Part shown: positions 53,698 through 61,860 of the stretch, in pieces | Position numbering within the stretch: the first letter of the stretch is position 1 | How the letters are laid out: the number at the start of each line of letters is the position of its first letter | From: Methylocapsa sp. D3K7 | GTDB taxonomy: Bacteria > Pseudomonadota > Alphaproteobacteria > Rhizobiales > Beijerinckiaceae | Assembly: GCF_029855125.1 (NCBI RefSeq) | Contig: NZ_CP123229.1 | Location: 2,896,501 to 2,960,500, forward strand | Reading direction: 5' to 3' | Length of the DNA stretch: 64,000 nucleotides | The notes under the pieces: model-generated | What the model was told of the DNA's origin: nothing | The model's input: the letters and a program-made list of their open reading frames with translations, nothing else | Database searches by the model: none | Translations under genes and position numbers: made by a program

Positions 53698-54390
53698 TTA
53701 CTCGACCTGCAACAGCAGCGCGACGAGCTCGCTCTGCCGGTGCGTATCGGTCTTGGCAAACACGGATTTCAACTGATTGCGCGCCGTCTCGCGCGAAATT
53801 TTCAATTCGCGGGCGGCGATGTAGGGAGGTGCGCCGCGCGCGATGACACAGGCGAGTTTGGCTTCCGAAGGCGTAAGACGGAATGTCTTGGCGAGGATTG
53901 CCTCTGGCGGCCCCGGCCTGGAGCCCAAGGCATTCAATGTCAAAAGCACATGCACGTCCTGTGCTGGCGGATGCTCTGGCCCCTCGAACGGCCAAATCCG
54001 AACGATGATCGGTAATTTGTCCAGGCGCGGTACCACAACAGGCTCTGCTACCAAAACATTTGGTTGGGGCGGACCGCACAACTGATCGATGGCTTGCTTG
54101 ATAAGAGTTCGTGAGTCCGGATCGCGAACGAACAGCCGACGATCCTTGATCTTAATATTCTGGTCGAAAACAGACTCCGCCGCGCTGTTCGTATCGACAG
54201 CAATTCCGTGCCGGTCGAGGGCGATCGCGGGAAGCCGCATGGCATTAAGCACAGAGGTCGGGGAAGTGTCCGATCCACGCGTTCCCGAGACGGCGGCGAT
54301 CTCGATCAAGCGCTGAGTAAAGGAGGCGAGAAGCCGCTCTGCTTCGTCGGGCAAGTCGCAAGCTTCGGAATTCATATCAAACGTGGTCAT
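53698..54390 (-). CDS. LuxR-type HTH transcriptional regulator
   Basis: 230 residues from ATG 54390. The N-terminal half resembles a PAS-like sensor (LNAMRLPAIALDRHGIAVDTN). The C-terminal domain is a LuxR/GerE HTH (RLTPSEAKLACVIARGAPPY, ELKISRETARNQLKSVFAKT). The ligand is unknown. The long upstream open frame (to 54663) includes a hydrophobic stretch, but an ATG with good context at 54390 makes a cytosolic regulator more likely. Confidence 0.82.
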   Translation of the reverse strand: MTTFDMNSEACDLPDEAERLLASFTQRLIEIAAVSGTRGSDTSPTSVLNAMRLPAIALDRHGIAVDTNSAAESVFDQNIKIKDRRLFVRDPDSRTLIKQAIDQLCGPPQPNVLVAEPVVVPRLDKLPIIVRIWPFEGPEHPPAQDVHVLLTLNALGSRPGPPEAILAKTFRLTPSEAKLACVIARGAPPYIAARELKISRETARNQLKSVFAKTDTHRQSELVALLLQVE

Positions 54391-54511
54391 CGCATTACCA
54401 CCCTGAAATGAGAGAACTAACGATTTCGGAAATCCTTCATTTTTATAACCCCAGGCAAAAAATGCGCAACTGGCGAACATTAAGATATTGCGGATGACTG
54501 CCAACAGCGCA

Positions 54512-54853
54512 TCACTCAATTGGGAGATTTTGATCGGCGCCACTGTGTAACGGAGTCGAAGGAGTTGCAGGCAGCGGTTCCAGTGGCCGTGGGATCGATC
54601 GCCTAAAGGACACCGCAGCCGGGAACAACTCGTCGGCCGTCTTGGCTGCGCCCCGCTCGGCACACTCCAAGATTTTACGGATTTTCGGTGCTCTCCCAGG
54701 ATCCGCGAGTTCCAAATATTGGAGCCAAAGTCCGGTCACTTCGATCCACGGCATCTCATGGGAAGCCATCGCGGCCAACCACGCACTCCTGGCGGTAAAA
54801 ATCTCCTTAGACGTCCCGATCATGAAGCACCCAAGCCCAAACGACTTAAGCAT
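54512..54853 (-). CDS. Hypothetical protein of about 113 residues
   Basis: MLKSFGLGCFMIGTSKEIFT begins a helical protein with Trp-rich centre (PWIEVTGLWLQYLELADPG) and a Pro-rich end. It is upstream of and codirectional with the LuxR gene. ATG 54895 is an alternative start. The helical first half vaguely recalls phasins, but I cannot confirm that. Confidence 0.45.
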   Translation of the reverse strand: MLKSFGLGCFMIGTSKEIFTARSAWLAAMASHEMPWIEVTGLWLQYLELADPGRAPKIRKILECAERGAAKTADELFPAAVSFRRSIPRPLEPLPATPSTPLHSGADQNLPIE

Positions 54854-55420
54854 AGCGAAATGAAACACGTGTTGAGCCGGCGTGAACCAGTTCAAAGCTA
54901 CAGCGATAGCTTAATTTGACCTACTGATTATTTCCGTCAACAGTAATAAATAAGACCAGTTAGTATTCCTTATGAATGTGGCATTACCGCCAGGATTTAT
55001 GGCCTTGCTGATGGTCGTGTGGCCAATGACGACCGGCGTCCAACTCTTACTGCCATCGCCGAATGAGCTGATGCGCACCAGGCCGGTCTTGAAACGCGTC
55101 AATGCGTCGGGGCGGGGAGACGATGACCCGATCGGTTGATTCCGATGCGGCCAACGCCTTGGCCCCGCGCAAGCGCAGCGGGATGCAGTGCTGGAAACCG
55201 CAAAGAGGCTTAAACGAAGACCGCGCTAGACAACGCTTTGACAGCGTCTGCGCGGGGCGAGTTCATCCTCATGCAAAACCCAACCCCACATATGCAAATT
55301 GCATATAGTCAAGATATGGCGCGTAAGCATTTTGCATATAAGCGCAAAGAATTTTTTCGCCGCAAGTTCGTTCGCTGCCAAAATCGCCGAAATCATCCTC
55401 TAAGTAGTTGATCCCTCAAT
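54854..55420. other. Gene-poor stretch with a 25-bp repeat and an ATGCAA palindrome
   Basis: Apart from the repeat at 55161-55185 (shared with 35605-35629) and the palindromes near 55290-55340, nothing is recognised. Frames present use unlikely residues. Confidence 0.4.
55290..55339. promoter_or_regulatory. Palindrome ATATGCAA/TTGCATAT with extra half-site, candidate operator
   Basis: Perfect 17-bp palindrome at 55290-55306 (ATATGCAA, one base, TTGCATAT) and a further TTGCATAT at 55332-55339, upstream of the 53-aa gene. Probably bound by an HTH repressor of this island. Confidence 0.5.
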
Positions 55421-55582
55421 ATGCTTCTCGATTATCTCGCTTGCGGCGTCTCCCGATACGAGAATGAGGCCAGAAAGGCCGAACGGCAACGTGAAGCGGC
55501 TCTTCTGAACGATCTCAACCATTTGCTGTCACGGGCGACGCCGGTAATCGACGAATTGGCCAAGGTACGGGACGAAGGTTAG
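55421..55582 (+). CDS. 53-aa hypothetical protein
   Basis: MLLDYLACGVSRYENEARKA begins a strongly helical, charged peptide (LLNDLNHLLSRATPVIDELA). Coherent helix content and the upstream operator-like palindrome support it. No family recognised. Confidence 0.5.
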   Translation: MLLDYLACGVSRYENEARKAERQREAALLNDLNHLLSRATPVIDELAKVRDEG

Positions 55583-55611
55583 ACGCAAACGACAATTTGT
55601 CGCTTGCGTGC

Positions 55612-56181
55612 TCAGAGATTGTCGAGCTTCGCGCGCATCTCATCCAGCGTCGCGGAAAAGGGGGATTGCGGCGGACCTTCGAGCGCCAGCGGCCTGGTGG
55701 CCTTGATGTCGATTGTTTCTATCACCCGATCATCGAGGATTTGACGGCGTAAGGCCAGCGTTTCGTTCATGACCCTGGTCAGCGTCGGCAGGCATTCGAT
55801 GATCTGCGGGAGTGACGACTCGTCATCGGCCAATTTGGAAAGGCGAGTGGCAAGCGTCGATGTCGTCTGGACGAAAAGATCGAGGCCACGCGCAACGCCG
55901 GTCTCCAGATCTTCCAGCGTCACGGTCGCCTGGTCAATAGATGGAACGGGCAGGGCGGTGGCGCCGGACGCGACAAAGGCGTCCCATTGGTCGGCGCGTC
56001 GCCACTTTTCGAGAGTTCGGATGTTATAGGCGGGCAGCCCCTCGCGGGCCAGGGTGTCCCGGACGCTTGGCAGAGTGACCTTAAATTTGGTGCCGCGCAA
56101 GGCGACCGAAAGTTCGAGGTAAATCTGCTTGCCGCGTCGCCGGGCAATGGCCGAGTCGTCTTTGCGGTTGCGGATGGTCAT
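55612..56181 (-). CDS. Hypothetical phage-type protein of 189 residues
   Basis: Starts MTIRNRKDDSAIARRRGKQI (AGGAAGG 6 nt upstream of ATG 56181). It has an HTH-like N-terminal half (GLPAYNIRTLEKWRRADQWD) and a helical C-terminal half. This resembles small terminase-like or DNA-packaging-adjacent proteins of phages (the YNIRTLEKWRRADQW block), but I cannot name the family. Confidence 0.6.
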   Translation of the reverse strand: MTIRNRKDDSAIARRRGKQIYLELSVALRGTKFKVTLPSVRDTLAREGLPAYNIRTLEKWRRADQWDAFVASGATALPVPSIDQATVTLEDLETGVARGLDLFVQTTSTLATRLSKLADDESSLPQIIECLPTLTRVMNETLALRRQILDDRVIETIDIKATRPLALEGPPQSPFSATLDEMRAKLDNL

Positions 56182-56267
56182 CTTAGCCTTCCTGTTCAAT
56201 GATCGAGATCAGTTCCCTAAGATGGCGCCAAGCACTATCATCTTTCCCTTCCTCGGGCACCGCACGG

Positions 56268-56531
56268 ACGCATCAACCCACACTGAAATCAGACGGTCAG
56301 CCCGTCGCCGACAGCCGAGAGATCGCGGCAAGGTTCGGCAAGCTGCATGACCACGTTTTGCGGGCGATCGATAACCTATTGAAATCCTTGGTTCCTGATT
56401 TTTCAGGAGCCGGGTTTGTCGAAATGAGCGAATTTGACCCCCGCGCCAACAAGCCGGTGAGATATTTCCTGCTGACCCGCAAAGCCTGCTCACTCGTCAC
56501 CATGCGCTTCACAGGCGCGGAGGCGCTCTGA
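56268..56531 (+). pseudogene. Rha-family phage regulator fragment
   Basis: TLKSDGQPVADSREIAARFG, KLHDHVLRAIDNLLKSL and RYFLLTRKACSLVTMRFTGA are Rha antirepressor blocks. The gene stops right after MRFTGAEAL, where family members continue, so the C-terminal half is lost. The fragment shows 70-80% similarity to the 39.2-kb remnant over the shared start. Confidence 0.65.
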
Positions 56532-56702
56532 CATGCTCCACGAATTGCCACAATCAAACTGAGACACTACCGTTTATTCATGGGACTTGCCAACCGCCTT
56601 CGCTTGTGTCAAAGATGGCGTCATGTGATCGGACAAAAATCAAGTCGAAATCTGTATGTATATGAAAAACAACAAAAAAATGTTATATATAAGGGGACAT
56701 AA

Positions 56703-57953
56703 TTGAGGACATATGAGCGGACTCACCCGTGGATTCGATTCGACCTCGATTTAGCGACCGCGCCAGCCAAGCTATGGATAGCGCTCGGTGAGGCTCTATC
56801 AAAATGTCAGCACCTATCTGGAGTTGCTCTAAAGCCAGAGATTGCGAGACAGCTGCACTTGATCAATCTCGCAAAGGGAGTTTTGGCTACGGCCGCCATT
56901 GAAGGGAATACCCTTACGGAAAAGGAAGCGATTGCGATTGTAGAAAGGAAAAGCGAATTACCAAAGTCCCAAGGTTATTTAAAGAAAGAAATTGAAAATA
57001 TACTTGATGCTACTAATCTTATTGTATTACGAATTGAACAAGATGGGCCTAGCCCCGTTACACATGAGGATATAAAAACATATAACCGAATGATACTTGA
57101 TGGCCTTGAGGTGGATAGCCATGTAGTTCCGGGGGAATACGTAAAGACCGATATAGGAGTATCTGGTTACCGCGGCGCCCCGTGGCAGGAAGCCCCCTAC
57201 CTCGTTGAACGTCTTTGCCAGTGGCTCAACAGCGATACCTTTAACCCACCAGACGAAAATGATCGCGTTATATCTGGCATTCTTAAATCAATCGTGGCTC
57301 ACTTATACCTTGTTTGGATACATCCATTTGGAGACGGCAATGGCCGCACAGCTAGATTGCTCGAAGTTCGATTCCTGATGGAGGCAGGAACGCCTTCGGC
57401 TGCCGCGCATCTGCTTAGTAATTTCTATAATAAAACCCGATCTGATTACTATAGAAGATTAGATGAGGCTTCAAAAAACGGAGGAGATATTAGAAATTTC
57501 TTACTCTACGCGACTGTGGGATTTGTAGATGAGCTAAGGAACCAACTTAGAATAGTGAAGCACGAACAGTGGCTCGTCGCATGGACAAACTACGTGCACG
57601 AGAAATTCCACGGGCGCGAAAGCATCGCGGATAGACGCCAACTAAAGTTAATTTTAGCCTTGACGGGAAGGCTCGGATTCATACCGAGGTCCGAAGTACG
57701 CCGCTTAACTCCAGAACTTGCAGAAGCCTATGCTGGCAAAACAGCTAAAACCTTGTCGCGTGATATAAATGAATTGGAAACTTTGGGTCTATTAGAGAAA
57801 AATAAGGATGGCTTGCGAGCGACGAATGAGCAAATCCTGTCTTTTCTTCCTCGATCCCGTAAGGGTGAACGCGAGGCTCAAATCCGCGAAGCTCAGGAAG
57901 AGCGCGGAGCGCTCCTCCTGGAGGAAGCCAGACAGCTTTCTTTGCCAGTTTGA
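56703..57953 (+). CDS. Fic family AMP-transferase-like protein
   Basis: A 416-residue Fic protein with a complete core motif HPFGDGNGR (207-215) and an N-terminal autoinhibitory motif TAAIEG (63-68, pattern [ST]xxxE[GN]), so it is a class II self-inhibited Fic. The C-terminus carries a winged-helix-like region. Such proteins AMPylate or otherwise modify target proteins. Start is TTG 56703 with GGGG 6-9 nt upstream. Base composition is clearly more AT-rich than all neighbours, indicating separate acquisition. Confidence 0.9.
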   Translation: MRTYERTHPWIRFDLDLATAPAKLWIALGEALSKCQHLSGVALKPEIARQLHLINLAKGVLATAAIEGNTLTEKEAIAIVERKSELPKSQGYLKKEIENILDATNLIVLRIEQDGPSPVTHEDIKTYNRMILDGLEVDSHVVPGEYVKTDIGVSGYRGAPWQEAPYLVERLCQWLNSDTFNPPDENDRVISGILKSIVAHLYLVWIHPFGDGNGRTARLLEVRFLMEAGTPSAAAHLLSNFYNKTRSDYYRRLDEASKNGGDIRNFLLYATVGFVDELRNQLRIVKHEQWLVAWTNYVHEKFHGRESIADRRQLKLILALTGRLGFIPRSEVRRLTPELAEAYAGKTAKTLSRDINELETLGLLEKNKDGLRATNEQILSFLPRSRKGEREAQIREAQEERGALLLEEARQLSLPV

Positions 57954-58108
57954 TCGCGCCTTTTGTGTTTAGGCTGATGGCCTTCTTTTGAAGCCCTCGT
58001 TTCTTGATCAACGTCAGAAAATTCGCCTGTTGTGATGTCTACAATAAGTTTCGCGAGTTGAGCCGGATCACGAGGGCGCTCTGGGTGCTTTGCCGAATTT
58101 CCGCTTTC

Positions 58109-58128
58109 TGCTTCCCCCATGCTTCCCC
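58109..58128 (+). promoter_or_regulatory. Two TGCTTCCCC repeats, candidate integrase arm sites (right end)
   Basis: At 58109-58117 and 58120-58128, about 70 bp from the right attachment repeat, matching the triplet at the left end of the island. Confidence 0.55.
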
Positions 58129-58195
58129 GAAAACTCAGGAAGCCGAGACGCATCGTGCGGCTCAGTGTAAAGTCTCCTAAATTCAATACATTGGC

Positions 58196-58245
58196 TGGTG
58201 GGCGCGACAGGGATTGAACCTGTGACCCCTCCCGTGTGAAGGGAG
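58196..58245 (-). repeat. Right attachment repeat (within tRNA-Val)
   Basis: 50 bp identical to 18142-18191; runs from the CCA end of the tRNA through the anticodon stem-loop. Confidence 0.95.
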
Positions 58246-58270
58246 TGCTCTCCCGCTGAGCTACGCGCCC
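58196..58270 (-). tRNA. tRNA-Val(CAC)
   Basis: A 75-nt gene including encoded CCA. Acceptor GGGCGCG pairs with CGCGCCC; D arm AGCTCAGCGGGAGAGC; anticodon stem CTCCC / GGGAG around loop TTCACAC, giving anticodon CAC; T arm with GGTTCAATCC. It is intact and serves as the island's integration site. Confidence 0.97.
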
Positions 58271-58339
58271 GCCCTGCCTTCTGGCTTCCGTGGCAGCCCT
58301 TTATGAAAGCAAGCCGTTTCAAGTCAAGGTGTATTCCGG

Positions 58340-59023
58340 CTAGGCGACCCCCAGCGCCTCCACCGCGTCCCATAATTCGTGATAGTGGCCGATCACCCGG
58401 TCAGGCTTGAAGGTATCGACCGGTTCGCTCGTATAGCCGAAATTGACCGCGACGACCGGCACCCCGGCATCGCGCGCGGTATCGATATCGGTTTTCGAAT
58501 CGCCGATCATGACCGTCCGGCCGCGGTCGCCGCCCGCACGTGCGATGGTGTGCAGCAAGGCGCCGCCGTCGGGCTTGCTGACCGCGAATGTATCCTTGCC
58601 GCAGATCGCCCGGAACCGGCCCGCAATGCCAAGCGCGTTCAGCAAGAGGATGGACGGATGTTCAACCTTGTTGGTGCAGACGGCAAATGCAAACCCCGCG
58701 GCTTCGAAACGGTCGAGAGCCTCGGAGACGCCGGGGAACAGAGCCGTCGCATCCGCGATATGGGCCTCGTAATAGGCGAGAAAATCGGCCAGTAGTTCGG
58801 CAGCGCGGGTTTCGCTGACAGTGATGCCATGCGCCAAAAGCCCGCGTTCGATCAAAAGTTTGGCGCCGCCGCCGACCATCGCGCGTGCTTGTGCGAAGTC
58901 GACTCCGGAGAGCCCTTCCCGCGCCAGGATCACATTCAACGTCGAGACGAGGTCGCAAGCGGTGTCGGCGAGAGTTCCGTCGAGATCGAAGACGAGAAGC
59001 GGAGAGGGGCGTATTTGCTGCAT
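58340..59023 (-). CDS. gph: Phosphoglycolate phosphatase, HAD family
   Basis: A HAD hydrolase that removes 2-phosphoglycolate formed by DNA repair or oxygenase activity. Catalytic motif LLVFDLDGTLADT (two Asp) is at the N-terminus, motif II VCTNK is mid-protein, and motif III/IV MIGDSKTDIDTARDAG is near the end. About 227 residues, normal. Start is uncertain: ATG 59023 fits the family; ATG 59050 or TTG 59059 add a few residues. Confidence 0.9.
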   Translation of the reverse strand: MQQIRPSPLLVFDLDGTLADTACDLVSTLNVILAREGLSGVDFAQARAMVGGGAKLLIERGLLAHGITVSETRAAELLADFLAYYEAHIADATALFPGVSEALDRFEAAGFAFAVCTNKVEHPSILLLNALGIAGRFRAICGKDTFAVSKPDGGALLHTIARAGGDRGRTVMIGDSKTDIDTARDAGVPVVAVNFGYTSEPVDTFKPDRVIGHYHELWDAVEALGVA

Positions 59024-59158
59024 TGCGAAGGAAATAGGCTGCAAAGCCATTGCGGTCAAGGTCGCGGCCCCCGGCTCCCCTCTCGCTTAATTGCCTCTCT
59101 TGCGTATAAAGGAACAGCCATCGAATCAGCTTTGGATCGCATGGGGAGAGTCGGCATC

Positions 59159-59545
59159 ATGGGTTTTTTGCAAAACCTCCCGCCTCGCGCGGGCGTCTCT
59201 GGCGCGGGTCTGCTCTTGCTGGCGACGGTTCACGGCGCCATGGCGGCGAATTATGAATTTCTCGCAGCGCCGGAAACCGATCTCAACCGCGTCTATCGAC
59301 TCGACCGGGCGACCGGGGAAATTGGCGCCTGTCAATATGGATTGAAGGAGACCTCCGCCGTCGGCGTCACCCTCTGTTATCCGCCCGGGGAAGGCGCTGG
59401 CGCCCAGGCGCCGGGCGACTATGCGCTCGTCGCCTCGCACCACGAGCGGGAAGGGGGTGTGTTCCGGGTCGATCTGCGCACCGGCATGATGTCGATTTGT
59501 TATGTCTTGAACGACACCGTCGTCTGCACGCCGCAGGCGCGTTAA
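59159..59545 (+). CDS. Secreted hypothetical protein with two-Cys beta domain
   Basis: 128 residues with a signal peptide (LLLLATVHGAMA) followed by NYEFLAAPETDLNRVYRLDR, a repeat-like layout of RVYRLDRATGEIGACQYG and VFRVDLRTGMMSICYV, suggesting two blades of a small beta domain, with Cys residues. GGGGAGAG precedes ATG 59159. Such proteins are widespread but uncharacterised in Hyphomicrobiales. Confidence 0.75.
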   Translation: MGFLQNLPPRAGVSGAGLLLLATVHGAMAANYEFLAAPETDLNRVYRLDRATGEIGACQYGLKETSAVGVTLCYPPGEGAGAQAPGDYALVASHHEREGGVFRVDLRTGMMSICYVLNDTVVCTPQAR

Positions 59546-59684
59546 GAGGTGAATGGAACGTGCTTCGCCTCTCGTCGATAAAATCGAATGATCGCTACAA
59601 GAGCCCGCGCACAGCCGCTTATTTCGCGGTTGTTCTTCTTTCAGGCGGTAAATAGGGTCAGAGGCGTCGGTGGAGGGGATTAGG

Positions 59685-60182
59685 ATGCTTGCCATACGCC
59701 TTGCCAAGATTTTCTGTGTCGCCGCCGTCGGGTTCGATGTTGCGCTGGTCGCCTTTGGCAATGTGACGGACTATTGGACCAACTTCGTATTCGTCACCGA
59801 AGTCCTCGACATGGACGAGGTGCCCGCCGCCTCGCACATCCATTGGCGCGCGCTGACATCGCCCCTTCTGCATCATGCCAGCTATATCTTGATCATCGCG
59901 GCGGAGGCCGCGGTCGCGGCACTCTGTCTTTCCGGCGCTGTTTCGATGATCCGGCAACTCCAGGCCAAGCCGCCGCTCTTTCAAGCCGCCAAAACCAAGG
60001 CGGTCGCGGGGCTGACGCTTGGGTTCCTGCTTTATGAGGCCGGGTTCGTTGCCGTCGGCGGCGAATGGTTCGGCATGTGGCAGGCGCACGATCTCGATGC
60101 CGTGCCAAGCGCATTCCGTGTGCTGATCACGATGCTGGGCGTGCTGATTTTCATTTCGCTGAAGGACGAAGACTTGGCATGA
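59685..60182 (+). CDS. DUF2165 membrane protein
   Basis: A 165-residue protein with about four membrane helices: FCVAAVGFDVALVAFGN, ASYILIIAAEAAVAALCLSG, VAGLTLGFLLYEAGFVAVGG, FRVLITMLGVLIFIS. The conserved loop DYWTNFVFVTEVLDMDEVP and the GGEWFGMWQ motif identify DUF2165. GGAGGGG lies 7 nt before ATG 59685. Function unknown. Confidence 0.88.
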   Translation: MLAIRLAKIFCVAAVGFDVALVAFGNVTDYWTNFVFVTEVLDMDEVPAASHIHWRALTSPLLHHASYILIIAAEAAVAALCLSGAVSMIRQLQAKPPLFQAAKTKAVAGLTLGFLLYEAGFVAVGGEWFGMWQAHDLDAVPSAFRVLITMLGVLIFISLKDEDLA

Positions 60183-60204
60183 CGCGGAACACGAGAGGGA
60201 AGCG

Positions 60205-60771
60205 ATGAGCGGGGATGGTTGCGCAAAGCCTCCGCCTGGCGGGGACAGGCGCAAAGCCCTGGCGCTGCTCGGCGCGGGTCTCGCTGGGGCCGCCGCGGGT
60301 GCGGGCCGTGTGAGGGGGGAAGCAGTGCGGATGCCGCCTATTCCGGGCGACGAGGATTTCATGCGGCTGGCGATCGCCGAGGCCGCAAAAGCGGACTTTC
60401 CTTTTGGCGCAGTCATCGTGCGCGACGGCAAAGTTGCCGCGATGGGCCGGAATCTAGGCAAGACCACCAATGATCCGACGGCGCATGGGGAAATGGTGGC
60501 GATCCGCCGGTTCGTCGCCTCGAGCCCCGCCGAGGAACTCAAGGGGACGACTCTCTATACGTCGGGGGAGCCTTGTCCCATGTGCATGGGCGCCATTGTT
60601 TGGTGCGGTATTGGCCGGGTGGTCTTCGGCGCCTCGATCGAGGAGCTGGCCACCAAAATCGGTCAGATCATGCTGACCAGCCGCGTGATCGCCGAGGCCA
60701 CCCCTTTCGCTGCGATTGGCATCACCGGCGGCGTGCTTGCCTCGGAGGCACTGGCCTTGTTTTCGAAGTGA
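60205..60771 (+). CDS. CMP/dCMP-type nucleoside deaminase with exported-style N-terminus
   Basis: 188 residues. The Zn site is complete: HGEM (His and the proton-shuttling Glu) and PCPMC (two Cys) after a GAVIVRDGKV strand, as in guanine/tRNA-adenosine-type deaminases. Unusually the N-terminus has a Tat-like leader (RRKALALLGAGLAGAAAG) before the domain, which would place a deaminase in the periplasm. An internal start such as the Met of MRLAIAEAAK would give a normal cytosolic protein. It follows the DUF2165 gene by 22 bp. Confidence 0.85.
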   Translation: MSGDGCAKPPPGGDRRKALALLGAGLAGAAAGAGRVRGEAVRMPPIPGDEDFMRLAIAEAAKADFPFGAVIVRDGKVAAMGRNLGKTTNDPTAHGEMVAIRRFVASSPAEELKGTTLYTSGEPCPMCMGAIVWCGIGRVVFGASIEELATKIGQIMLTSRVIAEATPFAAIGITGGVLASEALALFSK

Positions 60772-60786
60772 GAGGGAGCAAGGCTC

Positions 60787-61059
60787 TCAGCCTCCGGGTT
60801 TCTCACAGCGCTGCTTGCAGACATATTCGAATTTTTCGCAATTCTCCTTGCACAAGGCGCGATCGCAATCGACGATGCATTGCTCTTGCTCTTCGGGGTC
60901 CGAGCATTGCGCCCGGCAAGCGTCCGCGTTGGCTTTGCAACCTGCCTGGCATGCCTCGGCCTGACTGACTTTATAGTCTCCCGTGCCGGGGAGATTGGAC
61001 GCGGCGGCGCTCCCAGCAATGAGGGCACCAGACAAGCAAAGGGCGAACAGGATTTTCAT
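60787..61059 (-). CDS. Small secreted Cys-rich protein
   Basis: 90 residues with a signal peptide (MKILFALCLSGALIAGSAAA) and ten Cys in the mature part, arranged in CxxxC pairs (CQAGCKANADAC, CIVDCDRALCKENC, CKQRC). Two CxxxC helical hairpins, as in CHCH-like folds, are suggested. It is convergent with the deaminase gene. Function unknown. Confidence 0.7.
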   Translation of the reverse strand: MKILFALCLSGALIAGSAAASNLPGTGDYKVSQAEACQAGCKANADACRAQCSDPEEQEQCIVDCDRALCKENCEKFEYVCKQRCEKPGG

Positions 61060-61155
61060 GGTTACTTTCTAGCGCATGCTTACGAAAAGTCTGCAAATTT
61101 TTTAAAATCCGTTGCCGTCCGCACTCAAATTTGCGTGCGGCCAGTGTCATCCCGG

Positions 61156-61860
61156 TCATGTGCCTGCTTGCCGCAATGCGAAAGCCGCTGCGAATGGCGC
61201 GCCTGCGATGGTCATGAGGGTCAGAGCGCAAAGAATCAAAAAAGGCGTTGCGAAGGGGACCGGCGAAGCTGGGCCGGCCGCCGCCGCCGCGACGCCGAAG
61301 ATCAGCACCGGCACGCACAGCGGCAAAATCAGAATTGCCAGCAAAAGCCCGCCGCGCCGCAGGCTCACCGTCAGGGCCGCGCCGATTGCCCCGATCAAGG
61401 TCAGGGCGGGGGTTCCAGCGAGCAGTGAGAGGGTGACACTCCAAAGCTGGCTGGTGGGCAGATTGAGCATCAGGCCGAAAAAGGGGGTGGCGGCGGCGAG
61501 CGGCAGGCCGGTCAATATCCAATGCGCAAGACATTTCACGAGAACAATGAGTTCCAGCGGTGTCCGGCTCGTCAAAAGAAGATCCAGAGAACCATCCTCG
61601 TAATCGGCCTGAAAAAGCCTGTCGAGCCCGAGCAAAGTCGCGAGCAGACCTGAAATCCAAAGAATAGCAGGGGCGATCTTCCCCAAAAGTGCGAGATCAG
61701 GGCCGATCGCGAACGCGCTCAAGGTGACGAGAATGAGAAAAAAAACGACGCCGAGGCTGGTGCCGCCGCCAAGACGCCGCGAGATCCTGATGTCACGGAG
61801 AAAGAGGGCGAAGAGCGGCGATGGTGTCGCACGAGACGGAACTCCCCTCATCTTTTTCAT
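61156..61860 (-). CDS. ccmB: Heme exporter protein CcmB
   Basis: A 234-residue inner-membrane protein with six helices that, with CcmA, forms the ABC transporter releasing holo-CcmE in cytochrome c maturation. Family features are the FLRDIRISRRLGG start and FQADYEDGSLDLLL in the first loop. The start overlaps the ccmA stop by 4 bp. Confidence 0.94.
   Translation of the reverse strand: MKKMRGVPSRATPSPLFALFLRDIRISRRLGGGTSLGVVFFLILVTLSAFAIGPDLALLGKIAPAILWISGLLATLLGLDRLFQADYEDGSLDLLLTSRTPLELIVLVKCLAHWILTGLPLAAATPFFGLMLNLPTSQLWSVTLSLLAGTPALTLIGAIGAALTVSLRRGGLLLAILILPLCVPVLIFGVAAAAAGPASPVPFATPFLILCALTLMTIAGAPFAAAFALRQAGT

Larger units (their letters stand above)
18192..58195. mobile_element. About 40-kb genomic island integrated at tRNA-Val(CAC)
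   Basis: Bounded by the 50-bp tRNA-derived direct repeats, with a tyrosine integrase gene 150 bp inside the left end. Content is typical accessory DNA: satellite-phage replication genes, an IS630-type element, phage remnants, duplicated small-gene modules, a SIR2-like set and a Fic gene. Backbone purine and ccm genes lie outside. No head/tail operon or conjugation genes are present, so the island is probably a degraded integrative element, perhaps mobilised by a helper. Confidence 0.93.
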
